Source: Hydractinia symbiolongicarpus
Taxonomy: Eukaryota; Cnidaria; Hydrozoa; Anthoathecata; Hydractiniidae
Assembly: GCF_029227915.1 (NCBI RefSeq)
Contig: NC_079883.1
Location: forward strand, 22,506,001 to 22,570,000
Reading direction: 5' to 3'
Length of the DNA stretch: 64,000 nucleotides
The notes beneath the pieces are model-generated. The model was given only the letters and a program-made list of their open reading frames with translations. It did no database searches and was not told the DNA's origin. Position 1 is the first letter of the stretch; the number at the start of each line of letters is the position of its first letter. The position numbers and the translations under genes were made by a program. Shown here piece after piece: positions 36,904-49,300 of this stretch.

Positions 36904-38482
36904 ATGATTCTCCATTTAAAAAACATTACACGCAATTGTACTACACAAAAAAAGCTGTTATCGAAAAGCAAGTTCATGAAGACAAGGTTTCAAATTTGTT
37001 CTCGCCAACATTATGCAACATTATGCTGGCATCGTGGGTCATTTTGCTGCGTTCTTGCTTTTAATTCACCAACTGATTTCGATAACCAGAGCTTAGAATC
37101 GATGTTGGCGAAGACAGCAATAAAAGATAAGAAAAGCTTAAGGACTGACTTGGTGTTCCTTGTACTTCCATATGGTATTCTTTTAATTGATATCAACGAA
37201 GTCAAATTTTACAATATTGGCAATGAAACGTTTTTGAATTCAAGTTAGTTTTATTGTTAATTCACTGCTATTTTGTAGCGTTTTTAAACTTTTTAAATGT
37301 AATGAGGTTATAAGGCTAAAAGTGTTCTTGAAGCGTTCTTTAAAGTCAGGAAACAGGTAACACAGGTTCTTTGATTTTTGTGACAAATGTTCTTACCTAC
37401 TAAGATACTGTTCTTAACTTGTTCTAAATTTTAACCTAGAAATGCATTATGTTGTTTTACGGCTTTACATGCGTACACGTTCGTTCTAGTAAAATGATTT
37501 AAAGCAGTAGGAGATGTTTTTTGAAAAGCATAAATATAATTTCTTCTTATTTTCTATTTCAGGTGTGACATTTGTAAAACTTATTCATTTTGCAAATGTT
37601 CTTTATTTACAAAGGACAGGGATCTATCCAAAAGATACATTTTCTATTGTTAAATTGAAAAAATCGGAAAATGAAACATCTCAATCTCATCAAACACATG
37701 CTATTTGTTGCGAAGTACTATTCGGTCTTCTGAACAAGAGAAACATCCTGACTTATCCATATAAGTTTCGGCAATTGCTTTTGGTAGCTCAATGTTTGAT
37801 TGCAATCGATTTGGAGAATACAGATGGTTGTTTACGACAGATTAAAGCCTTTTTAGAGTCCCGTTTCTCATACTTAAAGCTGATCACGCTGGACAGCCAT
37901 CCCAGCTCGCATTTTTCGTGCCTTGTTGAATCAGACGAAACACTTTTTGTAAAGGAGATTGCAACAAACAAAGTAGTTAAAGACATGCAACGTCTTTTTC
38001 AAAATGATATTTCATATCAACTTTCTGAAAATATATGTAAGCATGTTTTGAAATTTATTTGTTCTGAAGCGTCCTTTATACGTTCTTACTGTTGTGCAAC
38101 AGTCAATGATGAAACCTTCGATAAAAGCATCGCCACTATCATCAGAAGTCGACAATATCGAAGTAATATGGAGAGAATGTCATTAGCAGCGTCAAGGAAG
38201 GAAGCCCTGGCCAAGTTCTTACCCAGTATTTTTTTGAATTGTTTGGCAATTGGGTTAAGAGTCACACTGACTGACTTTAAACAGAACTGGCCTGTATCTA
38301 TCCCAGCTACCTCTAAATCACTCTTTACGACCTTTGATTTTATCGACATCTTTCTTTTACAGTTGTTAGCGTTTCGATATATTGCATCAAGATCGGATAG
38401 ATCTGTTACAGATTTGGTCCTAGAAATGGAAACGTTAGAGAATGTAAGCAATCAATCTGACACTGATAGTGATATTTATTAA
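36904..38482 (+). CDS. unrecognised 419-aa protein inside the fold-back element
   Basis: Two exons, 36904-37243 and 37563-38482, joined over a gttagt donor and a ttctatttcag acceptor (phase 1) to a continuous 419-codon frame. The second exon alone is over 900 bp without a stop, unusual in this AT-rich DNA. The protein is mixed hydrophobic/charged with no signal peptide; residues about 385-400 include an aliphatic run, and the tail is acidic (DTDSDIY). I see no DDE, RT, helicase or zinc-finger motif. Residues 118-140 read FVKL...VLYLQRTGIYPKDTF, faintly like the helix around LYQRGIYP in HORMA proteins of the MAD2 type, with two extra residues; this is weak. Upstream, a short frame at 36,259-36,311 ending at a gtgagt donor and an open stretch at 36,898 in another frame may be older 5' exons, so the true start is uncertain. 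Confidence 0.55.
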
Positions 38483-38589
38483 AATATAATTATATATTAT
38501 CGTGTTCGTATTTGTTAAAACATTTTGTTTCTTGGGTAATATTTTTTATATTTTCAGCTATACAATTTATTTTACTTTAAATAGATGTG

Positions 38590-40885
38590 CAGCCGTACTT
38601 TAATTTTGATCAATGGTAGCCGTACCTAACCTAATTTCGTTTTTATGGAACATTTGTAGCATTTGAAGATGTTTCTTATACGATAGGACCCAGCCGTACC
38701 TTAATATTTTCCAGCCGTACCTTATTTTAGCTAGCCGTACCTAACTTAATTTCGTTTTTATTGTACATATTTTAGCATTTGAAGATGTTTCTTATACGAT
38801 AGGACCTAGCCGTACCTTAATATTTTCCAGCCGTACCTTATTTTAGCTAGCCGTACCTAACCTAATTTCGTTTTTATGGAACAATTTTAGCATTTGAAGA
38901 TGTTTCTTATACGATAGGACCTAGCCGTACCTTAATATGATCCAGCCGTACCTTATTTTAGCTAGCCGTACTTAACTTAATTTCGTTTTTATGGAACATT
39001 TGTAGCATTTAAAGATGTTTCTTATACGAAAGGACCCAGCCGTACCTTAATATTTTCCAGCCGTACCTTATTTTAGCTAGCCGTACCTAACCTAATTTCG
39101 TTTTTATGGAACAATTTTAGCATTTGAAGATGTTTCTTATACGATAGGACCTAGCCGTACCTTAATATGATCCAGATGTACCTTATTTTAGCTAGCCGTA
39201 CTTAACTTAATTTCGTTTTTATGGAACATTTGTAGCATTTAAAGATGTTTCTTATACGAAAGGACCCAGCCGTACCTTAATATTTTCCAGCCGTACCTTA
39301 TTTTAGCTAGCCGTACCTAACCTAATTTCGTTTTTATGGAACAATTTTAGCATTTGAAGATGTTTCTTATACGATAGGACCTAGCCGTACCTTAATATGG
39401 TCCAGCCGTACCTTATTTTAGCTAGCCGTACTTAACTTAATTTTGTTTTTATTGTACAGATTTTAGCCTTTAAAGTTGTTTCTTATAGGAAAGGACCCAG
39501 CCGTACCTTAATATTTTCCAGCCGTACCTTATTTTAGCTAGCCGTACTTAACCTAATTTCGTTTTTATGGAACAATTTTAGCATTTGAAGATGTTTCTTA
39601 TACGATAGGACCTAGCCGTACCTTAATATGGTCCAGCCGTACCTTATTTTAGCTAGCCGTACTTAACTTAATTTCGTTTTTATTGTACATATTTTAGCAT
39701 TTGAAGATGTTTCTTATACGATAGGACCCAGCCGTACCTTAATATTTTCCAGCCGTACCTTATTTTAGCTAGCCGTACCTAACTTAATTTCGTTTTTATT
39801 GTACATATTTTAGCATTTGAAGATGTTTCTTATACGATAGGACCTAGCCGTACCTTAATATTTTCCAGCCGTACCTTATTTTAGCTAGCCGTACCTAACC
39901 TAATTTCGTTTTTATGGAACAATTTTAGCATTTGAAGATGTTTCTTATACGATAGGACCTAGCCGTACCTTAATATGATCCAGCCGTACCTTATTTTAGC
40001 TAGCCGTACTTAACTTAATTTCGTTTTTATGGAACATTTGTAGCATTTAAAGATGTTTCTTATACGAAAGGACCCAGCCGTACCTTAATATTTTCCAGCC
40101 GTACCTTATTTTAGCTAGCCGTACTTAACTTAATTTCGTTTTTATGGAACATTTGTAGCATTTAAAGATGTTTCTTATACGAAAGGACCCAGCCGTACCT
40201 TAATATTTTCCAGCCGTACCTTATTTTAGCTAGCCGTACCTAACCTAATTTCGTTTTTATGGAACAATTTTAGCATTTGAAGATGTTTCTTATACGATAG
40301 GACCTAGCCGTACCTTAATATGATCCAGATGTACCTTATTTTAGCTAGCCGTACTTAACTTAATTTCGTTTTTATGGAACATTTGTAGCATTTAAAGATG
40401 TTTCTTATACGAAAGGACCCAGCCGTACCTTAATATTTTCCAGCCGTACCTTATTTTAGCTAGCCGTACCTAACCTAATTTCGTTTTTATGGAACAATTT
40501 TAGCATTTGAAGATGTTTCTTATACGATAGGACCTAGCCGTACCTTAATATGGTCCAGCCGTACCTTATTTTAGCTAGCCGTACTTAACTTAATTTTGTT
40601 TTTATTGTACAGATTTTAGCCTTTAAAGTTGTTTCTTATAGGAAAGGACCCAGCCGTACCTTAATATTTTCCAGCCGTACCTTATTTTAGCTAGCCGTAC
40701 TTAACCTAATTTCGTTTTTATGGAACAATTTTAGCATTTGAAGATGTTTCTTATACGATAGGACCTAGCCGTACCTTAATATGGTCCAGCCGTACCTTAT
40801 TTTAGCTAGCCGTACTTAACTTAATTTCGTTTTTATTGTACATATTTTAGCCTTTAAAGTTGTTTCTTATATGATAGGACCCAAC
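38590..40885 (-). repeat. right subterminal array, about 20 units of ~115 bp
   Basis: The unit reads ccagccgtaccttattttag, then ctagccgtac-taac, ttaatttcgtttttatgg, a tagcattt-aagatgtttc stretch, ttatacgataggacc and cagccgtaccttaatat. Neighbouring units alternate between ...tattttcc and ...tatgatcc or tatggtcc. Marked variants recur 1,153 bp apart (tccagatgta at 39,171 and 40,324; acagattttagcc at 39,456 and 40,609), showing a higher-order copy of ten units. All units are conserved along their full length, so this is not a CRISPR array. Confidence 0.95.
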
Positions 40886-41228
40886 CGTAAAATATATGTT
40901 GTCTTATAATTTTCATATTTTTCCTCTCTTTTCCTTACCTATCCCCTTTATTTTACTTTACTTGATAAGTCGCATTGAAGTTCACCGCTCGTACTAACCA
41001 CCTTTTTATTGCCGGCCGTACTTAATTTGTCGATTTGGGAATCACCTTCCCGCGCTCTCCCCCGTTTGGTTTCTATAAGAGCAAGATGTTTCGTTAACAT
41101 TTTTCGTATTTTGCGGGTTCATTGGCGATTGAGAAACAGAAATTCAGTGACACAACAAATTTACCACTACGATTAGCTCAGTTTTTTCCATTAAAATACA
41201 TTACCTCACCTTAAAAAGAAAAGTGTAG

Positions 41229-41291
41229 TTACGTACGGCTAAGGTACGGCTTAGGTACGGCTGTTAGGTACGGCTAGCTTTACCTAAGCCT
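41229..41291 (-). repeat. right terminal inverted repeat of the fold-back element
   Basis: Reverse complement of the left terminus, with four ggtacggct-type words. Between it and the right array is a GC-richer spacer (40,890-41,220) holding a tctataagagc motif near 41,071 that could serve as a promoter core. Confidence 0.78.
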
Positions 41292-42143
41292 AGCTAGCTA
41301 TAGTCTAGTCTAGTAAACTATAAACTTATCATTTTCCCTTTTAATATTTTTGATAAGAGAAAAGAAGAACAGCGCGCTAAAAAAGCAGGATTACAACAGC
41401 AGGATAGACATCAAAGCGTGAGAGCAGGAAAGAGAGACAGGTATCCTGTCTACCAGCATACTTGTGAAAATTGTCATCGTGTTTTGCGTTTTACCAACAA
41501 CTTTCACTTTCCCCTTTGACCCTACATTCTGCCCCGATGATCCTTGACCACAAAAGGAACTGAACACGCACCAGAAATCCCAGTCCCCAAACATCCTCGT
41601 CCCCAGGGTTTGTTGCCTGATGTCAAAGCCGCTTGCATGACGGCTGAATGTGTCAATGGGGACGAAGTTAACAGTAGACTCCTGATCGTTTATACCTCGA
41701 CATCACATCCTCATAACAAACCAAATTCTTATATCAAAAAAGGCCTTGGGTATGAGGTTGCACCAGGGCGGCATTTTATTTGTTCCTGAAAAAAGTGGTG
41801 GACCTGGTTCTGTAAAGCATGTCCGTTATAAGGAGGTTAACTGTTTTTTATCGTCTTTGGCTCTTTCTTTTCCGAAAACCGGCCTTTTTTACATACTTTG
41901 CGGTTGATTTCTTACGGTTAATTAACTTACATTGTAAGTTAATTTTGATGCAGTGGACACTTGCCTACAGCAGACAATTTCTTCGGTCTCAATGATATCC
42001 ACTATAGAAAAGTTGTACTGTATGACGTTCAGTATAAAATCTGTCGCAATATGCTAACCTTATATTATATCGCTTTCAGGTGATTTTTTTGGTAAAAGCG
42101 CATGAATTGTGATTTTCGAAATCATTTTCATTTTGAAAGACAT

Positions 42144-42151
42144 TGACGTCA
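42144..42151. promoter_or_regulatory. CRE octamer TGACGTCA
   Basis: Perfect ATF/CREB-type site about 300 bp before the start codon of the small membrane-protein gene. Confidence 0.5.
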
Positions 42152-42343
42152 AGTTCGCCATAACGAGGTGTCAATGGAGAAAAACTCTCCTTCTGTGTCC
42201 TAACAACAATGCATCTTCGAATGCTGGAGGGAATTCATTCAATGCATAGTAAGCTGTATGTATTTTTTTTTATTAACAAGCCACATTAATGATGGAACCA
42301 AGTACATGCGCCTTAGAAGACTGGAAACTAATACAACACATAG

Positions 42344-42351
42344 TGACGTCA
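42344..42351. promoter_or_regulatory. CRE octamer TGACGTCA
   Basis: Perfect palindromic octamer in agtgacgtcact, about 96 bp upstream of the start codon at 42,447; likely part of the proximal promoter. Confidence 0.6.
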
Positions 42352-42369
42352 CTTGTAATATTTTTAATC

Positions 42370-42377
42370 TGACGTCA
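42370..42377. promoter_or_regulatory. CRE octamer TGACGTCA
   Basis: Second perfect octamer, 26 bp after the previous one and about 70 bp upstream of the start codon. Confidence 0.6.
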
Positions 42378-42446
42378 TTAAAAACTCGTTGGCATAGTTG
42401 TTGAACATGTGTGGCGCTTGAGACAAAACTGGAACTCAGTGAAGCC

Positions 42447-44082
42447 ATGATTCGCCGTTTGGAAATAGTAAGTCCATATCATTTAGACATTATTCGCCCT
42501 AATAAGAAATTTGTGCCCTTAAAAAGTACAGCTGATTTGGACTTACTCTTTCAAATAAAAGGAAGACAAAGTTACCTGTAAAACTTTAAAAGCGCCGCGA
42601 CCGCTAGCTTAGTACATGGAGGAATACGTTTGGGGCAATTATTCGTAAAGGAGTCCAGTTCAGCTTTTTACATTTAAACTAGCTTACAGTATTTACTCGA
42701 ATGTGTGCCACGGCACTTATTTAGATTGGGTATGTCCAGGGACAGTACCTTTTCGAGAGATGTAGTGATTAAATTTATTCAAAATAACATAACAATTATC
42801 TTAACGTACCTAAGCTATGTTAAGCAGGTAGCACATAAATTGTAATTGCATGTGGAAACGCTTAAAAAACACCGCTATACGAAATGAAAATATTCCACAA
42901 GTTTTGTTGAGCAATCGAATAAACACGCAAATCAAATGTTGTGGATTAAATTTTCTTTGATGCCTTACCGCGTCACCCAACTCCAATTTTTTGATATAAA
43001 AGGTCTTTTTGTCAGGATGATTCTGATAGAAATATAATAAAAGATATGTTATCTCTATGTCACGATTAAGCGGGGTTTCATTTTATTTATGTATTTTAGG
43101 ATGAAAGACAAATCGACAAGCATTCGCTTGCTGGAATTTTTCGGAAAGAAATTTTAATAACACTAGCTCTGGGTATCGCGGCGTGCAATTTCGGTCTGGT
43201 CATCAATGATTTTGTTCAAATAGGCAAACTACATCGACCGGAAAATTCTTCTCAGAATTACAGTCTATTTCCTCTGGTAAGTTGATATAAATATTTAGAA
43301 GTTCTTAAATCAAATATCGTCAGGCTGGACAGCAGCGAACAAATCTACAAGTAGTGAAGTTTCGGTCAAACGCAGAGGAAACCAGTTTCAGCGGACACTT
43401 TTTTAAGCGGACTAAAGAGAATTTCCTGTCAATCGCACCATATTGCTGAAAAAAACTTTCCATTTTACTAAACGCTTCTTTGATAATTTTTAATAATTTT
43501 AAAAAATAAAAGAAACTAAACTACACATCTACAACTAACTAACTACACATCGTTAGTTGCTAAATGTTTCCTAGTAAACGCCTAATTTTTTGAGCCCAAG
43601 CGTATATAACGGACAATTTTCTTTGGTGTCTGGTAAGACAGGTTTGACGGTTATATGTAACTTTTTTGAATCATTAAAATATGACTGTAGAACATTGTAA
43701 TAAATAAGGATTTTTTTAGGTCTCAAATGTTATTGCATTTTTTGGAGCTGCACTTGGTATGGTATACAGTATTGTGAAAAGAAATGCATTATGGAAATAT
43801 CTAGGTTTAATTGCTCTCGGTAAGCATTACAATTTGATTTTTCCGCTATGGGACAATGTTTGGTTACAAATATTTGGTCTTTTTAGACATTGTGAACGTT
43901 ATATTACTGATGATGGCCGAGAGGAAACGGTTTAAAGTTTTAACAGCTCTATTTAGTTCTTTAGAATATAAATAATATTGTGTTTTGTTTACGTAGTATG
44001 GAATGTTGCTGTATATGTTTTGCGATTGGATTTTGAAATAATATACATCGAGTTCAGACCAGAAACATTTGGTCCTGATTAA
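42447..44082 (+). CDS. small multi-pass membrane protein, unrecognised (127 aa)
   Basis: Four exons: 42447-42467, 43100-43276, 43720-43819 and 43997-44082, all GT-AG and in frame to TAA. The predicted protein starts MIRRLEI and then has a hydrophilic stretch with DERQIDKHS. Three hydrophobic segments follow: about residues 22-42 (ILITLALGIAACNFGLVI), 69-85 (NVIAFFGAALGMVY) and 92-108 (LWKYLGLIALVWNVAVYVL). A hydrophilic loop with an N-glycosylation-like NSS and NYS lies between the first two. The end is EFRPETFGPD. Exon 1 is tiny, so the start is the least certain part. I do not recognise the family. TGACGTCA sites upstream suggest a promoter at 42.3 kb. Confidence 0.75.
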
Positions 44083-46329
44083 ACTAAGGTAGATATTTTA
44101 CCCTTTTTGTCTATTTCTTCGTTAATTCGTAACTATTTTGGTTATCTGAAAAGTTATTAACTAAAGAAACGTAGCGGCCGTTATTGCATATGACTTTTTT
44201 TTTACATGGATCCTTAAAGTTGTGTTTTTCTTTCAGAACGTCTCAAATTATGCATTACCAAGTAAATTAATAGCCCGAACTAGCATACAGCTACTGGTTA
44301 CACCTCACACATGGCATACCAATGCATGGGAAAGTGAAAGATATTTCATCTCGAAAAGAAGGTTCAGTAATATTAAGGAGATATCTCTTTGGTAATATCC
44401 TCATATTCATACTGACGCTAACACCTGACGCAGCAAAGTTATGATACCGATACAGGATATACAATTTAGAATAAAGAAATATCGGAGGATGAAAAATGGT
44501 AACACACTTAACCATGAAACATATAGCCAACACGTATAAATACTGTATTTTTGATGTTTTTTCCGACATAAAATAAAATGTTAAAAGACACCCGATAATT
44601 CCAACAAATATCGTACGATAATAACGTCAAATACAATTTGACGGGGACTTTGCTATTCCATGTAAGATTGTTATTATAATCTCAACATCGTTCCAAGTGA
44701 CATCAAGGGCCGGCGGCGAAGCAACTTGTTAGTTAACTCTTGTCAGCTGTCAAGTGTGCGCCAGCGGGTTTAACATCAGGTAACAAACCCTGGGGAAGAG
44801 AATGTTATAACTCCTTTAATACTGCTTCATTAAGGACTAAATTTTCTTTCAATATTTTTCTATTTAAAAACTTTTTATGTAAGAATGTTTGAAATCCTAT
44901 TTTGGGAGTTGCCATGGTAAAACTTGCAAACCAATCGAATCACTTAACAGTCAGCGGCGAAAACACGTGTTCTTGAAACACTGATACTTTATGAATTTCT
45001 TTCATGCTATACTATATTGTTACCAAGTCTCACCAACCTCTACACAGGACTCTTTTCTTCTTGATACCAATTTCGGACAGCGAGAAGAAATTCACAGGTA
45101 GAGAAAACGAGCCAAGGGAAATCGAATGACCGACATAAGCCATTCTAAAGTTATTTGAAGTGCTAAATCTCACACCCCTACAGAATGGCAAAAACGTTCA
45201 GTATAAATAACATTAAAATCTGTTTTCCACGCCAAAACAGAACATTGTAAACAATATTATACCGCATTGATATAAATTTAACATTCAGACTAATGCGAAA
45301 AGTTCGTTGTAATGACATTATATTTCTAAATAACAGTCCAATATTATATACAACAATTTCTTTCTTACTTTCTAAGCACACTATACGAAATTTGCTTACA
45401 TCGAAAGAAATCTTAGAAAAATAGTTCTACACATATTTAAATTTAACGGGTAAAAAAAAAAAAAAACAACGAAAAAAGAATATTTCACATTCTTGAACCC
45501 AGGAAGATAAAAATAGAAATTTCTCTAGCTTGAACGAAGGGTATTTTTTGTTTCATTGCGTAGTGATCAAAAGAAGGGTTTAGACGCACATTTAGTTGCT
45601 AAGGAACAGTTGTATGTAAAAATTTTAACAGGTGTATAAAAGAGGTGACAACGGTAATACGAAAAACAAACAAACAAATCGTAATGTCAGAGATTAGGTA
45701 CTTCTGAGTACTTGAACATAAAATTTTAAAGAAATTGAAAAAGTAAATTGCAACATTGACAAGCTGATAACATCAAGGTATAAAATGTGTCCACGTCATG
45801 GATGTTTAGAAATAGGAACGCTTCTTATATGAAAAAAACCATTCACACTACAAAGGTTAATCAGGGATTGCAGCTAATATATAATGAATAAAATGCAAGT
45901 TTGTAATTTGAAATTTAATTACCCAGCCTTTTTACTTTAAGCAGGTGGAAGAAGAGCCTGGGAATGACAAAATTGTAGGAAAAACAATGAACAATTTATG
46001 AGTGTCATTTTATAGGTGACTTCCAAAAAACTTTCATACTTTTTTCCATAACGTAGTTCGGGACAGTAAATCCGGCAGGAGTTCTATTTTTTAAAATAAA
46101 ACTATTTCTGGATAAAAAGGAACGCTTGTGTAGTATAACAAAGATAAAAACTGTTTTATTCGTAAATAACTGTGAACAACCTAAAGATGTGCTGATCTGG
46201 TCTAGTAATAAATTTTCTATTGCCTTGAATAAATTCACTATAGCAGACAAACTGCAACTTATACAGGGGGACAACCTCTTTCTCCACCAGCCACACCCAA
46301 ATCGAATCCATGATGCGATAAACCAACCA
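44083..46329. other. intergenic region between convergent genes
   Basis: Holds the 3' ends of the small membrane-protein gene and ZFPL1. A possible AATAAA for the first is at 44,470-44,475. No further gene, repeat array or RNA gene is visible; the frames at 44,291, 45,178 and 46,005 look like chance. Confidence 0.5.
46155..46160 (-). terminator. polyadenylation signal candidate for ZFPL1
   Basis: AATAAA on the minus strand, about 170 nt beyond the stop codon. Confidence 0.45.
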
Positions 46330-49300
46330 CTAGGACAACTGTTGTGCTGGCGCTACTTTAATATGCGGATTAAAATTCGGATCCAACATCGGATCCGACC
46401 TCGCCATGCTGCGGCCAACACTGGACATAAAGTAAATTATAGTCATGAAAGTAATGGCGAATAAAATTAACAAAATGAACATTCTTTTAAAGGTCAGGTT
46501 GGCTTCTTTCTTCGCAGTGAAAGGTTTTTTTCGTAAGCTAAAGAGAAAAGAAAAACGAGTGAGCTGGGAAACATACTAGTATTTAAAGCTAAGGAAGAAA
46601 AAAGTTTTTATGTGTGTAGACTCGGGTTCGTTCATTTTGGTTTATTTCATGTCAGAGGTGAAAAAAGAAACATTGGTGCCAAAAAATTAAGCACAGTCAC
46701 ACAGAATGACATCATAGGTTACCATAGTAACAAAAAAATATCCTCAAAAAAAATCATATTTAGCATATCTTAAAAATAAATACTTGAATTTTTTTTTGTT
46801 TATTACCTTAACTACCCTGGGGGTGGAAAACTTTTTAAATTTTTCTAGTTATCTAATCGTTCAAGTTAAAAAACAAAAAAAGATAAATGTTGATAATGAA
46901 ATGGCATTATTATTAATTATTATTAGGTATTGTTATAAAAACAAATCGATATGGTGCTATAGGGCATTGTGGTACTTACTTGAGCATATTACCAATCCAA
47001 TGTTTAAAACCTTTTCGTTTGTATTTATTATCGTCATGATCGTAAGTCATCGTAATCTTTTCATCATCCTGTTTCGTTGTATCGTAAACTTTTCGCGCAT
47101 TTGATGCTGAAATTAGGTAATAAAAAAATTGATCAGAGAGTAAAGTCGCATTGACTTTATTTCAACTAATTGAAAAGATTAGCCACGAAATTATTTTTTA
47201 AAATTAATTATATTAACCATATCGCTAAAAAAAAATAATTAAATTTAAAAAGTTCAAAGCAGTAAATTGGATAAAAGGCCTGGGTTATAACAACAACGAT
47301 TATTATTACACCATTTGTAGATATGAATTTGAGGAGAAAATCATTGACTAACAAATTATTGAAGATGATTAGGATAATAAAGAATTTACAGAGTCTGTGG
47401 CCACAGTATTTAATTCATTGGAGCAATATTTATGATTTTCTAACACCAACCCGATAAATTTAATAGGGAGCCATAACAAATTGCGATTCACTGCAGTGAC
47501 TTAAAGTGAATCTCTTGAAAAGACTGCTTCCACTATGGTTTCATAATGAAGTACATACCTTCGCTTTGATATTTTTCTCTATTGTAAGGCGCAGCTGTGC
47601 CAATGTTTTGTTGTTGTTGATGATGCTGTTGTTGTTCTTGCATATACAGCTGTTGTTGGTGTTTCGGTAGTGGTACAAAGGGTGTTTTTATGGCAGATGA
47701 AATCGGCTTGTAACTTGATTTGGATGCAGGCGTTGAAGTCAATGGTTCATTCCCACCTGCAACAAACGCATTGCTAATTACATTAAGTTTTATCAAGCAT
47801 GTGGTCTTTAGTCATATCATATCCATTCTACTCTTAAAGAAGTTAACTGAGCATTTAGCTAATTAAGTAAAATTTTGCAAGAAACCAAGACGCTTTAACA
47901 ATTTCCGCAAAGGAAAGATGTGAGTAAACTGCTTGCAACCCAAAGGCAATATATTATGGAAAGCGAGGAGAAAAACTTGACACTAAAAGTCTCAGCATAA
48001 AGTCTAAGAGATTTTCCGGCGTGACACAGGATGTTGAGAGCAGTAGACAAGGGCGCCACGGCGTAAAAAATGTTAAAATCTAGCAAGGGATTTTACACTT
48101 AATTTGGAGTCTAGAGTTAGTCTTCAGTAGCCTTTATTAAACATAACCTATCACTAGAAATTTTAAAAGAAACTGTAAAATATTTCGCATTTCTAGTTTA
48201 CATGATAGCAAATAGGATAGTCACTAATTTGGTGATTTACAGTTGAAAGAAACAAAATACACACAGACACTAGAAAAAGGTTGTGTTATATACCAAGGAA
48301 ATCTGGAAATGAGGTTGTGTTATATACAAAGAAATCTGGAAATGAGGTTGTATTATATACAAAAAGACAAACCTTGTGGTGTAGTTGCATGTAATGTTGT
48401 TGCATTTGTTACACCCTTTAATGAAATACAGATGATTACAGTTCAAATCAAAGCAAAAATAACACTCAAATACCGCTCAAATATCCTTCATGTAAATATT
48501 TTCTAAAAAAATATTTAAAAAAAAAACACTTACTTTTTTTAAACCAAATGCATAAGAAACACTTAATACAATTTAATTAAAAGCACTCATCCTTCTTTTA
48601 ATAAAAGTAATGCTTATATAAGTTTAGAGTAATAACTTTACTTAGATCTGCCAAGCAACAACAAATAAAAACGGCAAGTTCTTTGGATTTTTTTTCTGAG
48701 ACAGAAACTTTAAAAACATATTTTTTTCTTTTTTTTTAGTTAGGTCAATATTATAGTAAATTTTCCAATACGGTATGCATGGCTGGGACTAAAGCCATTT
48801 TCTCACTTCCATTTGACTATATACAGAAGGCATACAATAACTTAAACAAGCGCTTTCTACACATAAGTGCTTTCCGTGAATAAGTGCCCTCTCTGAAAGT
48901 AATTGTTAATATGATTACTCAAGTCTTTACGGTATATATTTAAAAAATTTTGATAGGTATATGTAAAGTATAGTAGCACATACTTTGTGTTGTGAGGGTA
49001 ATCCTAATCCTCTTCTTCCCCAAGCAACAGTAGCAAATCGCTGACGGATGACATCTGCCACTGGAGATACTAGAGCAGATGGTGGGAATAGTTGTGCCTA
49101 AAAATATAAGTTACATGGTACTGTTTGACCAGTCCTGATACAAATTCTTCATTTAAATGCAAACACAGCGAACATCGACAATATCAAACAGAAAGTCAAG
49201 GAAAACTGAAATAAACTGAGCAGAAGAATTAATTATACATATTTTGCAGGCAATATATACACAATAATAGCTCAAAAATATTGCAAATTAAAATTATACT

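Larger units (their letters stand above)
34895..41297. mobile_element. large fold-back element with tandem-array inverted arms and an internal gene
   Basis: Outer ends are inverted copies: left gtaaagctagccgtacctaa at 34,908-34,927, and the same 20-mer as reverse complement at about 41,264-41,283, each followed inward by further agccgtacct-type copies. Inside each end is a spacer of about 300 bp, then an array of the same ~115-bp unit, in opposite orientation on the two sides, then unique DNA with a two-exon gene. This resembles fold-back/TU-type elements in architecture. Outer limits are uncertain because tagctagc repeats surround both ends, so no target duplication could be fixed. Confidence 0.75.

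Noticed and set aside
38590-40885. CRISPR-like array
   Set aside because: The full unit is conserved between copies with no unique spacers, and the context is a eukaryotic inverted-repeat element.
41544-41789. 81-codon plus-strand frame next to the fold-back element
   Set aside because: Composition is protein-like, but there is no recognised family, no splice partner, and the opposite strand is open too; left unassigned.
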